Shown one piece after another: positions 1 through 11,858 of a stretch of DNA of 64,000 nt. Positions within the stretch are counted from its first letter, which is position 1. Every line of letters begins with the position of its first letter. The notes beneath the pieces are model-generated. The model worked only from the letters and a program-made list of their open reading frames with translations. It was not told the DNA's origin and ran no database searches. Source of the DNA: Heterobasidion occidentale (Eukaryota; Basidiomycota; Agaricomycetes; Russulales; Bondarzewiaceae); contig JBCAQO010000006.1 of the NCBI GenBank assembly GCA_039111635.1, forward strand, positions 2,108,001-2,172,000, in the 5' to 3' direction. The position numbers and the translations under genes were made by a program.

Positions 1-392
1 CACCACTGCGTGAACACACGCCCCAATCGAAACCCCATACGGAACCTCGACACCAGAAATGCGGTCAACCCCGGCTTTCAGTCCCGATGAAATTGATAAG
101 TAAGGTAATACAACAGGGAACGACCAGCAATGTCAGAAAACATACACAAGAACGTTGCCAATCAAAAAGAGTCAGTAGAAGGAGGATTATATCCGGAATC
201 AAACGACCATGTCGCCCTTTAGAGAAATGGAAAGGCTAGGGAGCCGATAAACCAAGGTTTCGAAAGAGTATATCGCATGTTGCGTCGGAAAGATGTTAAA
301 GGAGTTTCACGGGACCAGAGGGTGTAGCGCGGATGCTTGCATCTTTGGCATAGCAAGAGATGAAAGCTGTAGATATGATGGGCGAGAGACAG

Positions 393-3300
393 CTATGTCG
401 GTGGCCACGACCTCACGTCGCCGTAGGTAACTTCATCGGGGATGGCCTCCATGATGATGCGTAGCCACCTGGCACCGGCTTCCGTCAGGCCTGTCCAAAG
501 AGTGACTATGAATCCAGCACCGAGTTGCTCGAGCCGTTCAGCAATGACGGCGCGGCTCGGCGAGGAGGGTGAGAACGTGTAGATGGTTGGGTCATAAACA
601 GCGTCAGGTTTCGTGGGATAGAGGTAAAGATCGGCGTAGAATGGGTCAAAATATGTGGTAAGGAACTGGTGTTTCGCGTAGCGGATTGAGAGGCTATATG
701 ATGCAATCTCCTAAGCGATCGAGATAATGGACTATCGTTCACCAAAACGCACCGGTACATGATCATAATAAGTATAAATTGAAGGAGGAAGGCGCCGATG
801 AACGTCCTGGGGTTCCAGGATAACCGTCGCACCGGGGAGATATCGGGCTATGTATGGAAGCGGTCAATCCATGAGTCTCACACAATTTCCGATGCGATTG
901 AATGAGACGTACTAGGAATCTGGCCCTCCGCATACCTTCTCTCAAGGGGCCATAATTACTCCTAAGCTTCGACTGAGCATCCTGAGCCTGCTTCAGCGAG
1001 GAAGAAATTCTAGACCTTGCTTCGCGAGCGGCTTTCGATACACCGTGAAGCTCGCTCAATCGTACATCATCGACAGGTAAGTCGATCGAGCTAGGGTGTT
1101 GATCGTGATCAAAGCGTGATTGAAAGGTCCGGACACAGAATACCAGATGACGTACGTGTCCACTTCGCTCAAGCCGATGTGAAGGTCCTTCACAGCTTTC
1201 TTGACGCGAGCCAGTGCCTCCGCTCGACTAATGGGACCTTCCGTCACGGTGTCCTCACTGTCATTCTGCTCGGGAGGCTCTTCGACCTCCCGGCCCATCG
1301 CATCGAGCATCCTGACCTTACTCTTATTCGCGCTCTTGTTTCGCGGTGTCTGTAGAGCACCGCCAGGCATACGCATGGACACCGAAACCTCCTTCCGGGC
1401 CGGAGTCTCCAGAACGACGTCCTCACGCTGCTCCTGCCCAAACGCATCAACAAACCGTATTCTAGGAGACTTGCGCACCTTGCGGCGAGATGAATGGGAA
1501 CGCACTGGCGTCTTCTGTGATTCGGACTCGGCGGTTTCGTCCGCGTGACCGAAGCCATTGCCATTGCCGTAGGCCTGCGCGGACGGAACCGGCGAAGACT
1601 CTCTGACCCCGTTAAAGGAAGGCTCAGAAACTGAGGCGTCCGAATCCACAGGCATCGCAGCGGCAACCGAAGCATCTGAGTCGTCGAACTCGAATTTGAC
1701 GCTTGGCAGCGGCCCATTCTCCGCGGCATCCCCCGAATCTGAGGGGGCACTGTCCGAGACCTCGAAACGGACCTTCATGAGGCTCTTTCTGCGTAAGGTG
1801 CCAGGAGTGGCTAGCCATGCACCTGGAGGCGCAGGCGTCCGAGTTGGGAGAGAATTCGACTTGGACATCGCAGAGGGTGGGGTCTTCGACCTGGCAGGGA
1901 CAAGTTGGGATGGCGTAAATTCCCCTGAGCTCTCTTGAGGAAGGGAATTGGATCGAGCTCGACCCGGCTTCTTCGCCATCGGAGCTGGAGTCTCCGCGTC
2001 CCGCGTGCGCACAGGAGCAGGCGCAGGAGCGGGTGTAGCTGCCCAAGCTCCAGGGGGCCTCGGGGTTTTCATCGAAGAGAAATCCAGGAAACCGTTTCCA
2101 TTCTGTCGCATTGGTGTCTGCTCTACATCTTCTGGCATGGCCTCATCCTCAGATGGAGGCCCCGGGAGATCTGGCAGCCCTTTGGGAGGAGAAGGCGTCT
2201 GAAATTCGATTCTCGATGCGCTGAATGAAGGTCGAGGAGGTGTCGACAAAGCTGAAACAGAGCCTCCTTGAGGTACCGGAGGGGGGGACGATGGGGGTGT
2301 AGTGGAAATAGGTTGATTTAAAGGAGTGGAATTCACGGCTCTCTGCAGGCGTGCAAAATCGCTAGTCGTTGTAGCAGGCAACGCTTGAGATGGGGGCGGT
2401 GACAGTGATTTGGGTGGCATGGGCTCTTCCGGCAGTGGAATTGGTATAGGCCGTATGATTGGCGTTGCCACCATCTGTACATCTTCGTCGCTCTCTGCGA
2501 GATCAATCAGTTCACGAACAATCGGCGCACATACAAACTCACCTAAAACAGAGTCTGCGTGTCTGTGTTGATGCTGGCTGAAACTCATTTCTTGCGTAGA
2601 CTCCTCTACGATGTTGATACGTGGCGGAAGCAATCCGTTCCCATCACTAAGCTCCGTGGTTGTCCTTTTATGCCCCTTCTTGAAAGCGGGATCGGCACCA
2701 TCAGGAGATTGAGCGGGAAGGCTCTCTGTCCTCGTTCTTGATTTCGGCTTTGGCGGCGATCGAACAGGAATATGGCTCAATCGTGTTGGATTACTTTGAC
2801 TGGACGGCCTGTACACAGGGGAAGTCGAGCGCTCCGGGGGGGTGTCATCGAGGTCTAATGGCGGTAGTTGCATCCTATTGCGTGGAAACGGCCAACCAAA
2901 CTTGGATGTCGCTGGCGGCGTAGTAGAAGCCTGACCATTGCCAGTACCATTTGTCTTTGGAGAGGGAGGTGGTAAAGGCGAATTTGGTCGTGGCCCAGGT
3001 GACGCGGATGCGTCGTTTCGACGTGAAGACGATGACGGGGCCAAGTGAGTGGGGGAGCCAGTTCGGGAAGGAGGCTCGTGCAATGCCGACAGGGACGACG
3101 CGCTGACCTTCCGTGGTCGGATAGTACTAGGAGACTCGCGAGGTGTTGTCGAGGTTTTGGGTGTGGCGCCTACCGAACTCGTCTTCCTGATACGGGAAGG
3201 AGCGGGCGTAGACCTGGGCGAAGGCGATGACGGTGGAATTGGCGACAGCGAACGGCGGTGCTTCCATTTTGGCTGTGGAGAATTCCAGTTACGCTCTCGC

Positions 3301-5397
3301 GCGACTTCCTCTACCTCGTCCGCCTTCGGGCTGAAACTCTGAATGGACCCGTTGGGCGAACTGGCTCGAGAAGACTGTTGGGATGAAGATGGCCTTTCGG
3401 GCGTGAGCTTTGGCTGTGCGGAATCTGAATGACTTGGGCGACTGTGCTTCCGGGTCCTTTCTGGAGTGCGGTTGTTCCCTAGACTAGAGGAGGACCGATC
3501 CGATGAGAGTCTAGGACGAGGAGAGTTCCAAGCTCGCTCCCGTTCAAAGTTTCGATCACGCTCAGTTTCCCCCACACGATCGCGATCTATCAAGAAGATT
3601 TCAACGTACAGATACAGACATGATCATCATGACGCTTACAGTCGGCATTTGATAGGTTGGAGCCAGCTCGCGACGACAGGTCACTGTCCATGCTTCGTAG
3701 AGACACCAAACTATCTCGTCTCGCCCGAGCCTCGGGCATTGGAGAACCCGTCTGCGAGTGCGAGGCCCGGTGATGATGCAGATGATCTCTGCCATGCGAT
3801 GAAGACTGTCCAGGGGATTGGCGAATTGTTTGATTCCAACTTCGCTCTTGGGCGAGTTCTCGCTGCTGGTCCTGATCTGTTCAATGTCGATGCTCAATAA
3901 ACGTATGAACTGCCCTAGAAAATACTTACAATCGGTTGAGGATATGTTGGAACTTGGGCGAGACACTTTATGTGCGGGGCTTAATTGAGGATCTGAAGGT
4001 ATTTATCACATTATAACGTACCTGCACTGTCTGCACTGACCCGTCTAGACATGTTTTTGGCCATGCTTCTGGACGATTTGCCATTTGGACGCTCTTCGGT
4101 CAACGATTGTGCGCGGGCCAATGTTGCGGCATGCGAATGCAGAGCTGAGGCCTTGGACTTTCGAGGAGGCGGAAAAGACACTGTGAAGATTGGATTGAGT
4201 AGGTGGACGTCGTGCAAGCGCCCAAGGAACCCACAGGGACGACCGTTTGGCAACGATACACTGTCGCTATCAGTAGCGCCCATTTCCTGCTGCATGCCAG
4301 AATCTATATCGAGCAAATCTAAAATGTTGCCCATCTATGACTGATCTATTTAAAGAGCCGAGTCACTCACTCGAATGCATGTGAATTTGGGACGGAAATT
4401 GGACAGTTCGCACGGATGTGCTGGTAGCATCCGGTGGAGATACTATGGCGGAATTGACATGGCGCAACATGGCAGCTACGTCGGTACTGTTGTCCAAGAT
4501 GTCATCCGTCAAGTCCATATCTGACAACGAGCCTGAGAGGGATTTATGAGCTGAAAAGATGGCAACAGAAGCCACTTACGATCCGACTCATGCGCGGAAA
4601 AGGAGCGTGGATCAGCGCGTATGTTTGTGAGTCGACTCCTGAGAGCGTCCATATCGGCAGCATGCTTAGAGCGTCTTGATACGGTGGGTGTTTTACCTGT
4701 TCATGTAGAGATGGAGATTTATGAGGGGAGAACTCAGGGCATTGCAGGGTAACGCACTTGAGGATGTATCCAGCTCCTCATCGCTCAGAGTTCTGCGCTT
4801 TCCCTTATTCTTTGCTCTCTCCTCTGCCACCTTCTCAACTCTGGGGCTATCTTCCAATTCGCTAGCACCGATGCTATTCCTCCGTCGCCCGTTGCCTGTT
4901 TGGGGTGAGTCGCCAGAGTCGCGCAGGGCATTCGAGAAGAGGTCCTTCAAACTTTCTCGGGCGACGCTCGCGGCCGTCGTGTTCCATCTGGGCGTATCGA
5001 AGTCAGAATCGAGCTCGGATGGCGGGTGAGGGGCAGGCTCGTGGAGGAGCTGTGTTTGGGAGGAGTAGGATGAAGAGTTGGGGACGCGGGCGAGCAAAGC
5101 CCGTAAACGGGCGGCCGGAGTGTCCTCGACAGGAGCCTGCTGGGAAGGAGGAGGACCATTTTTTGATGAAGATAAGGAAGAGCGGAGGGACATCCTGGGA
5201 GTAGACTGTGTGTCCTCTGCATCGTCGTGGTCAGCGTGGTCGCCGCTGGCGAAGAAGTTGGGGAAAGGGTTCGCAAGACGAGACGGCCCGGCCGTTGGGG
5301 TGAAGTCGAGGGCGTCGTCGTCGAGGGGTGGCACTTGAGCATGTCGCGTGAGGCGAAGGCGGGGGATGGCTAGCGACGGGGCTCCAGTGCCGTCCAT
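393..5397 (-). CDS. Large Ser/Pro-rich protein with C-terminal membrane anchor, about 10 exons
   Basis: I do not recognise the family. The reading frame can be followed through about ten exons: start codon at 5397, segments near 5397-4760, 4697-4580, 4555-4376, 4324-4022, a short one near 3965, 3874-3622, a long exon 3572-1127, then about 1090-925, 840-750 and 700-393. This gives roughly 1,500 residues. Most of the protein is low-complexity Ser/Pro/Arg with many SP/TP sites, suggesting an intrinsically disordered, phosphorylated protein. A motif of the form ER-x-WN recurs three times (ERSWNQ, ERAWNSPRPR, ERNWNSPQPK), and a TPxPPGAWxATP motif occurs twice. Near the C-terminus one hydrophobic helix (FIGAFLLQFILIMIMYR) is followed by about 100 ordered residues ending in WPPT. 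This predicts a membrane-anchored protein with a long disordered region. Function is unknown. Exon edges come from GT/AG signals and frame continuity. Confidence 0.75.
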
Positions 5398-5785
5398 GAC
5401 GCGCTCAAGTGCGGGACAACAACGAGCGCGCCGTGCCCCATCATCAACAGCTCCCAATCAATTATGTAATCTCTCCCATAACCTCGTGGCATCGCCCTAT
5501 TGTCCCGCCACTCCATCATCATCTCCTTCCCACAACGACCGGCAGTGGGCACCCCTTGGTCGATCCATGAATAAACACGAATATACTGAATGCCTGCGTG
5601 CACTCTACGCGCAGCACTGACCCGAACAGAAGACAGCTGCAGACGGTATTCTCAGACTCAGACAGGCTGCGAGATCCTGCGAAATGCCCTCGAGAGTAGT
5701 TGAACAAAAAGATCAGCTCTGCGATAGAGGCGCAGCTTCACTTTCTCTTCCTTGCCCTACATGTCTGTCGCTGACGTCGCAATCA
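5398..5785. promoter_or_regulatory. Divergent intergenic region
   Basis: About 390 bases lie between the start of the large minus-strand gene and the proposed start of a small plus-strand gene. Its position makes it the likely shared promoter. I see no clear TATA box or other motif. Confidence 0.3.
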
Positions 5786-6095
5786 ATGTCAAGAAAACCC
5801 ACAAGGCGGTAATACCAAGTGAGTCCTGGCTCTCAAGCATTGGGCATTCTTATAACGTGTTCACCGTAGGCCTCCTGACGAGTCTGATCTTCTGACATAT
5901 GATGAACGGCTCGACAAGTGGAGGCCCTCAGAGGCGAAGACACTTGCTTTGATCGGAAAACTAGGCGCAGTGGACATAATCCTGCCAACTAAGAAACATC
6001 GCATCATCAACCGGCTGAGCAAAGCATATAATGTGTTCTGGAGCTCGTTCGTCCGCGGGTCGGACAGAGCTGGAAGTACGGTAGATACCGTATGA
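5786..6095 (+). CDS. Small hypothetical protein, two exons
   Basis: An ATG at 5786 opens MSRKPTRR, then a GTAATA donor at 5809 and an acceptor ending at 5869 join in frame to a second exon running to a TGA at 6093-6095. The product is about 82 residues and rich in Lys, Arg and Asp, with a central stretch ALIGKLGAVDIILPTKK. I do not recognise it and see no signal peptide or membrane helix. It lies directly upstream of a broken Nudix gene on the same strand, so it could instead be part of that decaying locus. The choice of start rests only on the splice phase working; an upstream ATG at 5761 does not join in frame through a good donor. Confidence 0.35.
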
Positions 6096-6201
6096 TCTTT
6101 GCGCAAGATGACCGGTACAGCGTCGGTTCTGCAGATCAGAAGAAACACACTCTCCGACTGCCTCCAAGTTCCCCAGCCTGTTACCCCTCATTGTCTCGTC
6201 T

Positions 6202-7413
6202 AATAATCTGGTATTCTCGCTTTCGCCGAACATTTCAGAACGAGGATCGATATACACGCGATCTACCGATGCCACCCCGATTCAAAAGGAGCTGATCGTG
6301 CCGTTCCTTCTGTCAGCTCCAACAGAGGGCCATCTCCCTCGACCCATAGGTTTTCTAAGGCCAGATGTAATCCATAAATTAGTGGCTGATCTTCCTCTAT
6401 TCCAACATCATTCGGGGGATTCTCCATGGGTACTGGGCCGTGATTCTGAGGGCATTCAATATGTCTCTTTTTCTCCTGCTGTTAACAGAGAAGGAAAATC
6501 GTCCAGGACCTTTCACATTAATCGACTTGTCGAAAGATGGCGACAAGAAGGAAATTTTGAGGACATCTTGCGAGGTATTCATTGATCCTATGGCGACCCA
6601 CAGGCTCACTCAATCTCTAACAGGTTAGAGTGACGAACGATTTCCCATCTATAACTATGCACCCACATCTGATTGTTCTTCGGACGCTATCGACGACCCA
6701 GTTGCTTTTGCGATAGAGCGTGCTGCTCTGCCTCTTTTTGGATTCGCCAACTTTGGATGTTTGCTCATCGGTCAGTTCAATACAATATTCTGCACATCGA
6801 CAATGCTCAGATACTTATCAGGCTCGCAGCATACTACCATTGTCGCGACACTGCAAAAACGCTTTGGATCCCCCGCAGATCAAAGAAAAGAAAACGTACG
6901 CTTTCATCGATATCGCCAAACAAAAACTTGGTCGATTTTTGTCGATTTTAGCTGGCCTGGTTGCTTGGATGTTACTGTTGGTGGAGGAATGATTGCAGGA
7001 GAGACTGCTTCGTCAACTGTCATTCGCGAGTGCACTGAAGAAGCGTCACTCGATGCCAACTTTGTACAAGAAAACCTCCACCCTGTCGGCATCATATCAT
7101 ATCCCAACAGATCTGCCGCCGGTTGGATGCTCCCTGGCTTTATTACCTCTTCGACCTCCTCCTGCCATCAGATGGATCTGTGCAGCCACGAATCAACCCA
7201 GCGGATGGCGAGGTTGAGAGATTTGAGCTTATGGATGTAGAAACAATCTTAGAGAACCTGCTTGCTGGTGCCTTCAAACCGAGCTCTGCTCTCGCCTTGG
7301 TCGAGTTCCTGATCAGACATGGTTTCTTGAACGAGAACACGGACGCGCGGTTCGCCGAGGTCTGTCTTCACTTAAGACAGTCTATGCCTTTGCCCGTCCC
7401 ATGGCGTCTCTAA
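6202..7413 (+). pseudogene. DUF4743 / Nudix hydrolase (Tnr3-like), apparently disrupted
   Basis: The encoded protein resembles the fungal DUF4743-Nudix family (the Nudix part of yeast Tnr3 and YJR142W), thought to act on thiamin diphosphate or damaged derivatives. The N-terminal domain reads from LIVPFLLSAP to GNFEDILRG. The Nudix box is at about 6985-7060 (GGGMIAGE..RECTEEASL) and has Ser where the consensus final Gly would be, as I recall for this family. Three lesions break the frame. After the intron at about 6576-6623 the expected GWSDE reads G-stop-SDE (TAG at 6626-6628). An A-run at 6891-6894 is one base short before the intron at 6896-6951. One base is missing near 7136, where GWMLP must switch frame to LYYLFDLLLP. 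The C-terminus then runs cleanly to the TAA at 7411-7413. Either this is a pseudogene or the sequence has errors. No clear start codon was found. Confidence 0.6.
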
Positions 7414-8909
7414 AAGCACACTTCACTCAGGTTGGTCATTAAGTTGCTCGATCGCACCTTCTCTTCCTACTGATTTCAGGATCTTGCAGCTGTTAAATCT
7501 GGAGAACCGGATGTTGTATTCCTTTGTGTTTGCATTAATGAGCACGGTGTCTCGCCTACATATCCAAGTCGCTCATCGACGGAATCTGTGAAATGACCAG
7601 TCACCGGTCTCATGCTCCGAAAGCACGACCCCAGTCATCTTCCGAATCACAATCTTGGTCAATCCGAAGCTTGCCTTCTCCTATGTTCACACAGACCATT
7701 GACCACATCGTCCTGGCATTCTCCGCGCGATAAAGAACAACGCTGAACATGCCGGAAGATGTCCTTCCCCACAGCTGCGCTGTGGGGCGGCCATTGTGAT
7801 AAGTTTGCCGATCTAACTCCATTCATGCATCGTGCTGAACACACGTATGTGCCTCCAGACCTGAGAAGGTAAAGTATGAGGAGATTTCATTACAGTGCTT
7901 GCAGCCCGAAGGAATACTTGACGTCAAGGCTCCGAAGACCTGTATGCAAGGCTGATGAACGGTGATGTCTCTAAGTTTTTATCGATCTTAGCCGATCCAG
8001 GCCTCATCCATCGCACGTATATCACAACGTGCACCTCTAATGCCTTGCCTTGCCCTTTGTCCATCGACTGCCTAAGCCCGATTAAGTGAACAGCATTAAT
8101 GACGCGCAATCTGGATGGCTTGTTCATACCCGATGTTACCCTGTGAGTATCATTGCATCCCATCATTAATACCTCATCTAGCACAATCAGCGAACATGCT
8201 CTACCGGCGGTGAACCTGGCTCCCAAGCCAGCGGTAAAGGTAAGTGACAAAGAGATCCTTGCAGATCCTTGCACAATACCGTGCCTTTGCCTCTACCCCG
8301 TCACACTGAATCTGATGACCCCAAGTCGCCTCATTGCTCCGGTGCGCGCAGACGTCCGGACTGTACGCCTTCTGCTTGCTCTCGGCACCTCTCACGCCCA
8401 GCAGAGCTGGGCGCTCTCGGTTCAATCTAGGGTAATTCAGGGTACACGAACGAGCGCACGGTCTAATCAGATGCGAACACAAGCAAGGTCTGGTCCCGTT
8501 CGTCCATGTCTCCTCGACCCTCGATTTGTTATACTTGTCTATACATGGATATTGTTATAAGCGATCCAGCTGTGTGGGCTAAGACGGCAGGTCTCCTCCG
8601 CTTTCCAATTCTCATTACCCTTCACCTCCCCGCATGACGCCATCAGCATCTAGCCTGCTGTGCTCGAGGCGATCGATATCTGCAGTCACTATGCTAATTA
8701 TATGCTATGCTAACTACACAGGCTGTCACTGCCACTGGCCGGGTACCCGATGAATCATGATGCGTGATGCAGATGAGGCATCGCAGGATGCATATAAAAA
8801 GGCTCGAGATGACCCTGCCTTGAACCCCCCCATAACAGCCCCAGGCCGCCCACCTGTCTCTCATCAGCCCAGCCACAATCGAGTCTCCAAACCAAAGGAA
8901 CAGACACTA
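7414..8909. other. Intergenic region, no supported gene
   Basis: About 1.5 kb. Short open stretches exist, with possible splice signals (for example a GTAAGT donor near 8239), but no run of coding sequence with a recognisable domain. A segment at 7480-7960 might be a decayed gene. A CT-rich stretch and a short A/T-rich stretch just upstream of 8910 probably form the promoter of the next gene. Confidence 0.4.
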
Positions 8910-10193
8910 TGGTTGACTCCTGGAGCCCCGGCACAGCTTACAGCTACGGCGCCATCGTCGAATTCGAAGGCACGTCGTACCGACGCTTACTCCGCCCCTC
9001 TCGATTCTAACCCTCGAATTGACCCGGCAGGTGCCAAGTACAAGATTATCCAGCCCCACACTTCGCAATCCGACTGGCTGCCGCCCAACACGCCTGCGCT
9101 CTGGGGACGCGTTCCCGACGGCGAACATCATGAACAGCAGCAGCAGCAGCAGTCGACCCCGCCGCAGTACTCCTACGGCGGACAGCAAGGTATGCCTCAA
9201 CAAATCTCGTTCTCGCACGAGACGTATCGTCCTCATGGGACTATGTACAGGCGGCTACTCCGATCAAAAGCCGTATGAGTCGCACCCCGACCAGAAAGTC
9301 GATATCCCGCACGAGGAGCACAAGAAGAAATGGTGGGACCTCAGCGACGAGCGCAAGAAGCAACTTGAGGTGCGTCTGCGGAGCCTGAGCGTCTGACGAT
9401 CACACCCCGCCCCGACTGCGATTGACGCGTCTTGCGCAGCTTGGCGGTGGGCTCCTAGCAGGCGCCGCCATCCTCGGCGGAGGCTACCTCGCTTACCACG
9501 AGCACGAGAAGAACGAAGAAGAGGTAGTACCTGGCTCTCCTACTCTTTCCCAACGTGCTGCTGACCGCTTGTGGACCTCCATCCGTACAGAAAAAGGCGC
9601 TCACATGGGAGCTCCAAAACTGGCTGCGCGACGCGCAGGTGCGCACGGATGACTTCCGTGCGCACGGCCCGCGCGGCCCAACGACGTGGGTGCTCACCGA
9701 GGGCCACAACATCCCCGACGGCGCGATCGTCGGTGGGACCGACAACGGGAGCCCATTGTACATCGCGCGCGCGTTCGTCGAGGGCGGGCTCCAGGTCGGG
9801 AAAGCGGGCCGCGGGCTCTCGAAGGGCGCGTCGGTCGGGTACAAGCATAAGGAGTACGAGGTGAGTCTAGAGATGTCTCCTGGAGCCATCGAATCTGCGC
9901 TGATGCCTACCGGCACATCGCTACGCCAGGTCAACAAATACGAGATCCTCCTCGGCGATCCGCGCGCTGTGCGCTGGGTCGACGCCAAAGGCGCGCTGCA
10001 TCTTGACCGATTGAATGCTCGCCCCGTCGAGGGTGGCCGCGAGCCGGACGGCACGCCGCAATACATCGCGCAGGCAGAGCACGGCGGAGGAACGCACCCG
10101 GGCAAGGCCGCAACGATGTTTGAAGGCGCGTTCGTCCCATATGGCGGTAAGGAGAAGAAAGAGGAGCATTATCGCGTCTTGTGTTATAACTGA
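8910..10193 (+). CDS. CBM5/12-like chitin-binding and DM9 (DUF3421) repeat protein
   Basis: Six exons join in frame: 8910-8969, 9031-9189, 9251-9369, 9440-9523, 9591-9860 and 9930-10193, giving about 318 residues. The N-terminus (WSPGTAYSYGAIVEFEG..YKIIQPHTSQSDW..TPALWGR) has the spaced aromatic residues of a CBM family 5/12 fold, which binds chitin or cellulose in other proteins. A Gln/His-rich linker follows, then a conserved HEEHKKKWWDL motif and a Gly/Ala-rich hydrophobic segment (GGGLLAGAAILGGGYLAYHEH). The C-terminal half is two DM9 repeats (WVLTEGHNIPDGAIVGG; PVEGGREPDGTPQYIAQA), a fold reported to bind mannose in animals. There is no classical signal peptide. The first intron begins with GC, not GT. 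The protein is probably a cytoplasmic or cortical carbohydrate-binding factor; that role is inference. Confidence 0.85.
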
Positions 10194-10404
10194 GTGCTCG
10201 AAGAAGAGTTCGTCTGCGAGACTTGCGTTGGATGTGGCACACTGTAACAATCTGTTCTGATGTACAAACAATGTACTGTGACCTGTCTCATTACTGGATA
10301 AACAACCGCTCTGGTCGTGTCTGTAGAATACAATGCCAACAAGCAAGGTGCCGAAAAGAAAGCACGACGTACAAAATATAATGACAATCCCCCAGTATAA
10401 CATC
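10194..10404. terminator. Convergent 3' intergenic region
   Basis: Only about 210 bases separate the stop codons of the convergent DM9 and thioesterase genes, so their 3' untranslated regions probably overlap or abut. No canonical AATAAA was noted. Confidence 0.3.
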
Positions 10405-11831
10405 CTACGCCCCAACCAGTGGCGCCCCAACATACGCCCTGACGATCGGCTCCCAGCACGCTCTGTCAACCTGCATATGCTCCCCCGCACACGTCGCAAA
10501 CACGACTTTGCCCTGCTCGTCGAGCGTCTTGAGACCAATCCAGTCTTCTGTATACAGCGGCTGTTCACGCATCGAGACGACCTTCTTCTCCTCCCGCTCC
10601 GCGTTCACGTCCCCCGCGATGATCGACTCCTCGTCGGGCTCCGGGACAGCGTACGATCCGAACCATGCACTCTCCTTCGGCACCACCGTCCGGTCCTTTT
10701 CGAACAGCACCATCACGAACGTGTCTAGTTCCGCGAGGCGGCGTGCGTAGTCGGGCTCGCGCGTGGCCGGGAGCTCGTTGTTGAGCGAGGTGAGGAAGTG
10801 GTTGGAGGATAGGTAGCGGGGGAGCTGTGCGGGATCGCGGAAGTATTGGGCCTAGCATTCGTGGAGGTAGTATTTACATACGAGGGTAAATGGAAGTCAA
10901 GATAACAGTCGCGCACGACAAAGGGAGAAAATGAATGGGCAGGGCGTACCTGAACGAGGTGTTCTTGAGCCCATTCTCCATACACGCCTCTGCGCGCCGC
11001 GGCACGAGCCGCGAGGCAGAGCAAGTCAAGCGGGCGGCAGAGCGGGATATCCGAGATCCCCATGTGTTGAGATCCAAACGTGATGAGGTTGCGCACGGGG
11101 GGCGCGTTGTGCCTCTCGACATAAGCACGAAGGAATTGCCCGCCTGTGCATAGCGGACAGAGAGAGAAGACACGAGGCGCGCGACGGTAAACGCGAGCAC
11201 AGGGAACCGAAGAAGACGCGACTCGCCTTGAGAGAAGCCAAGGGCGTCGAAGCCGTTCTGCAGCTCGGTGACGTTGGCGAGCTGGTCCGCCACGAGCTCG
11301 ACTTGCTCGTCGACATTCCCGTACTAAGCGACACATCACCACCGCGCCGTGCGGTGACGTCAGCCTCTCCCAATGCGACGCGAATAGGGAGCGGGGGCGG
11401 AGGCGGGGTAGAGACTGTGAACGAGACGCACAAAGCCGGCACGTTGGTCCTCCTTGAGGTCGGGGTCAATGAAGACAGAGTGGATGAAGATCCCAGGGTG
11501 GACTGATTGGATGAGCTTCTGGAACTCGAGCATGCCCGGGGAGGAGTGCGAATCGCCTGCACATGAGTGCGTGCGATGTTCGTGGTCATCCGTAGTTGCA
11601 TGGGTACATAGAGATGTTCTATGTCAGCCTCTAACGTAGGGGCAGAGGAAGGTGATGGTGACGCGGGGACTGACCGAGGCCATGCCAGAGGACGAGGGGG
11701 CGCGGACTCGTTGGCGCATTGTAGGCTTGCTGCTCCTGCTCCTGCCATGTGGACCGATATTGCGGGTTTACCGGCGATCCAAGCACAGAAGCCAATCCAG
11801 CGAGCACGTAGAGGAGGAGAGGAAGGTGCAT
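10405..11831 (-). CDS. PPT1: Palmitoyl-protein thioesterase (PPT1 family)
   Basis: This lysosomal/vacuolar alpha/beta hydrolase removes palmitate from cysteines of lipidated proteins. The N-terminus (MHLPLLLYVLAGLASVLG) is a signal peptide; a Met nine codons upstream (11858) is also in frame. PLVLWHGLG gives the first strand and oxyanion region, then SSPGMLEFQKLIQSVHPGIFIHSVFID follows after an intron. Later features are the nucleophile elbow GFSQGGQFLR (Ser), LITFGSQHMGISDIP, the acid in FEKDRTVVPKESAWFGSY, and the catalytic His in GEHMQV near the C-terminus. Triad residues are assigned by comparison with human PPT1. About five exons and roughly 330 residues, normal for the family. The intron inside the active-site Gly codon (11144-11226) starts with GC. 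Minor frame jumps in the middle all coincide with good splice sites, so the gene appears intact. Confidence 0.85.
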
Positions 11832-11858
11832 TTGGACGGCAGATATTTGAGGAAACAT

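Noticed and set aside
9019..9396. Alternative frame across the DM9 protein's second and third exons
   Set aside because: Ser/Arg-rich shadow frame; the chosen frame matches the CBM5/12 and HEEHKKKWWDL motifs.
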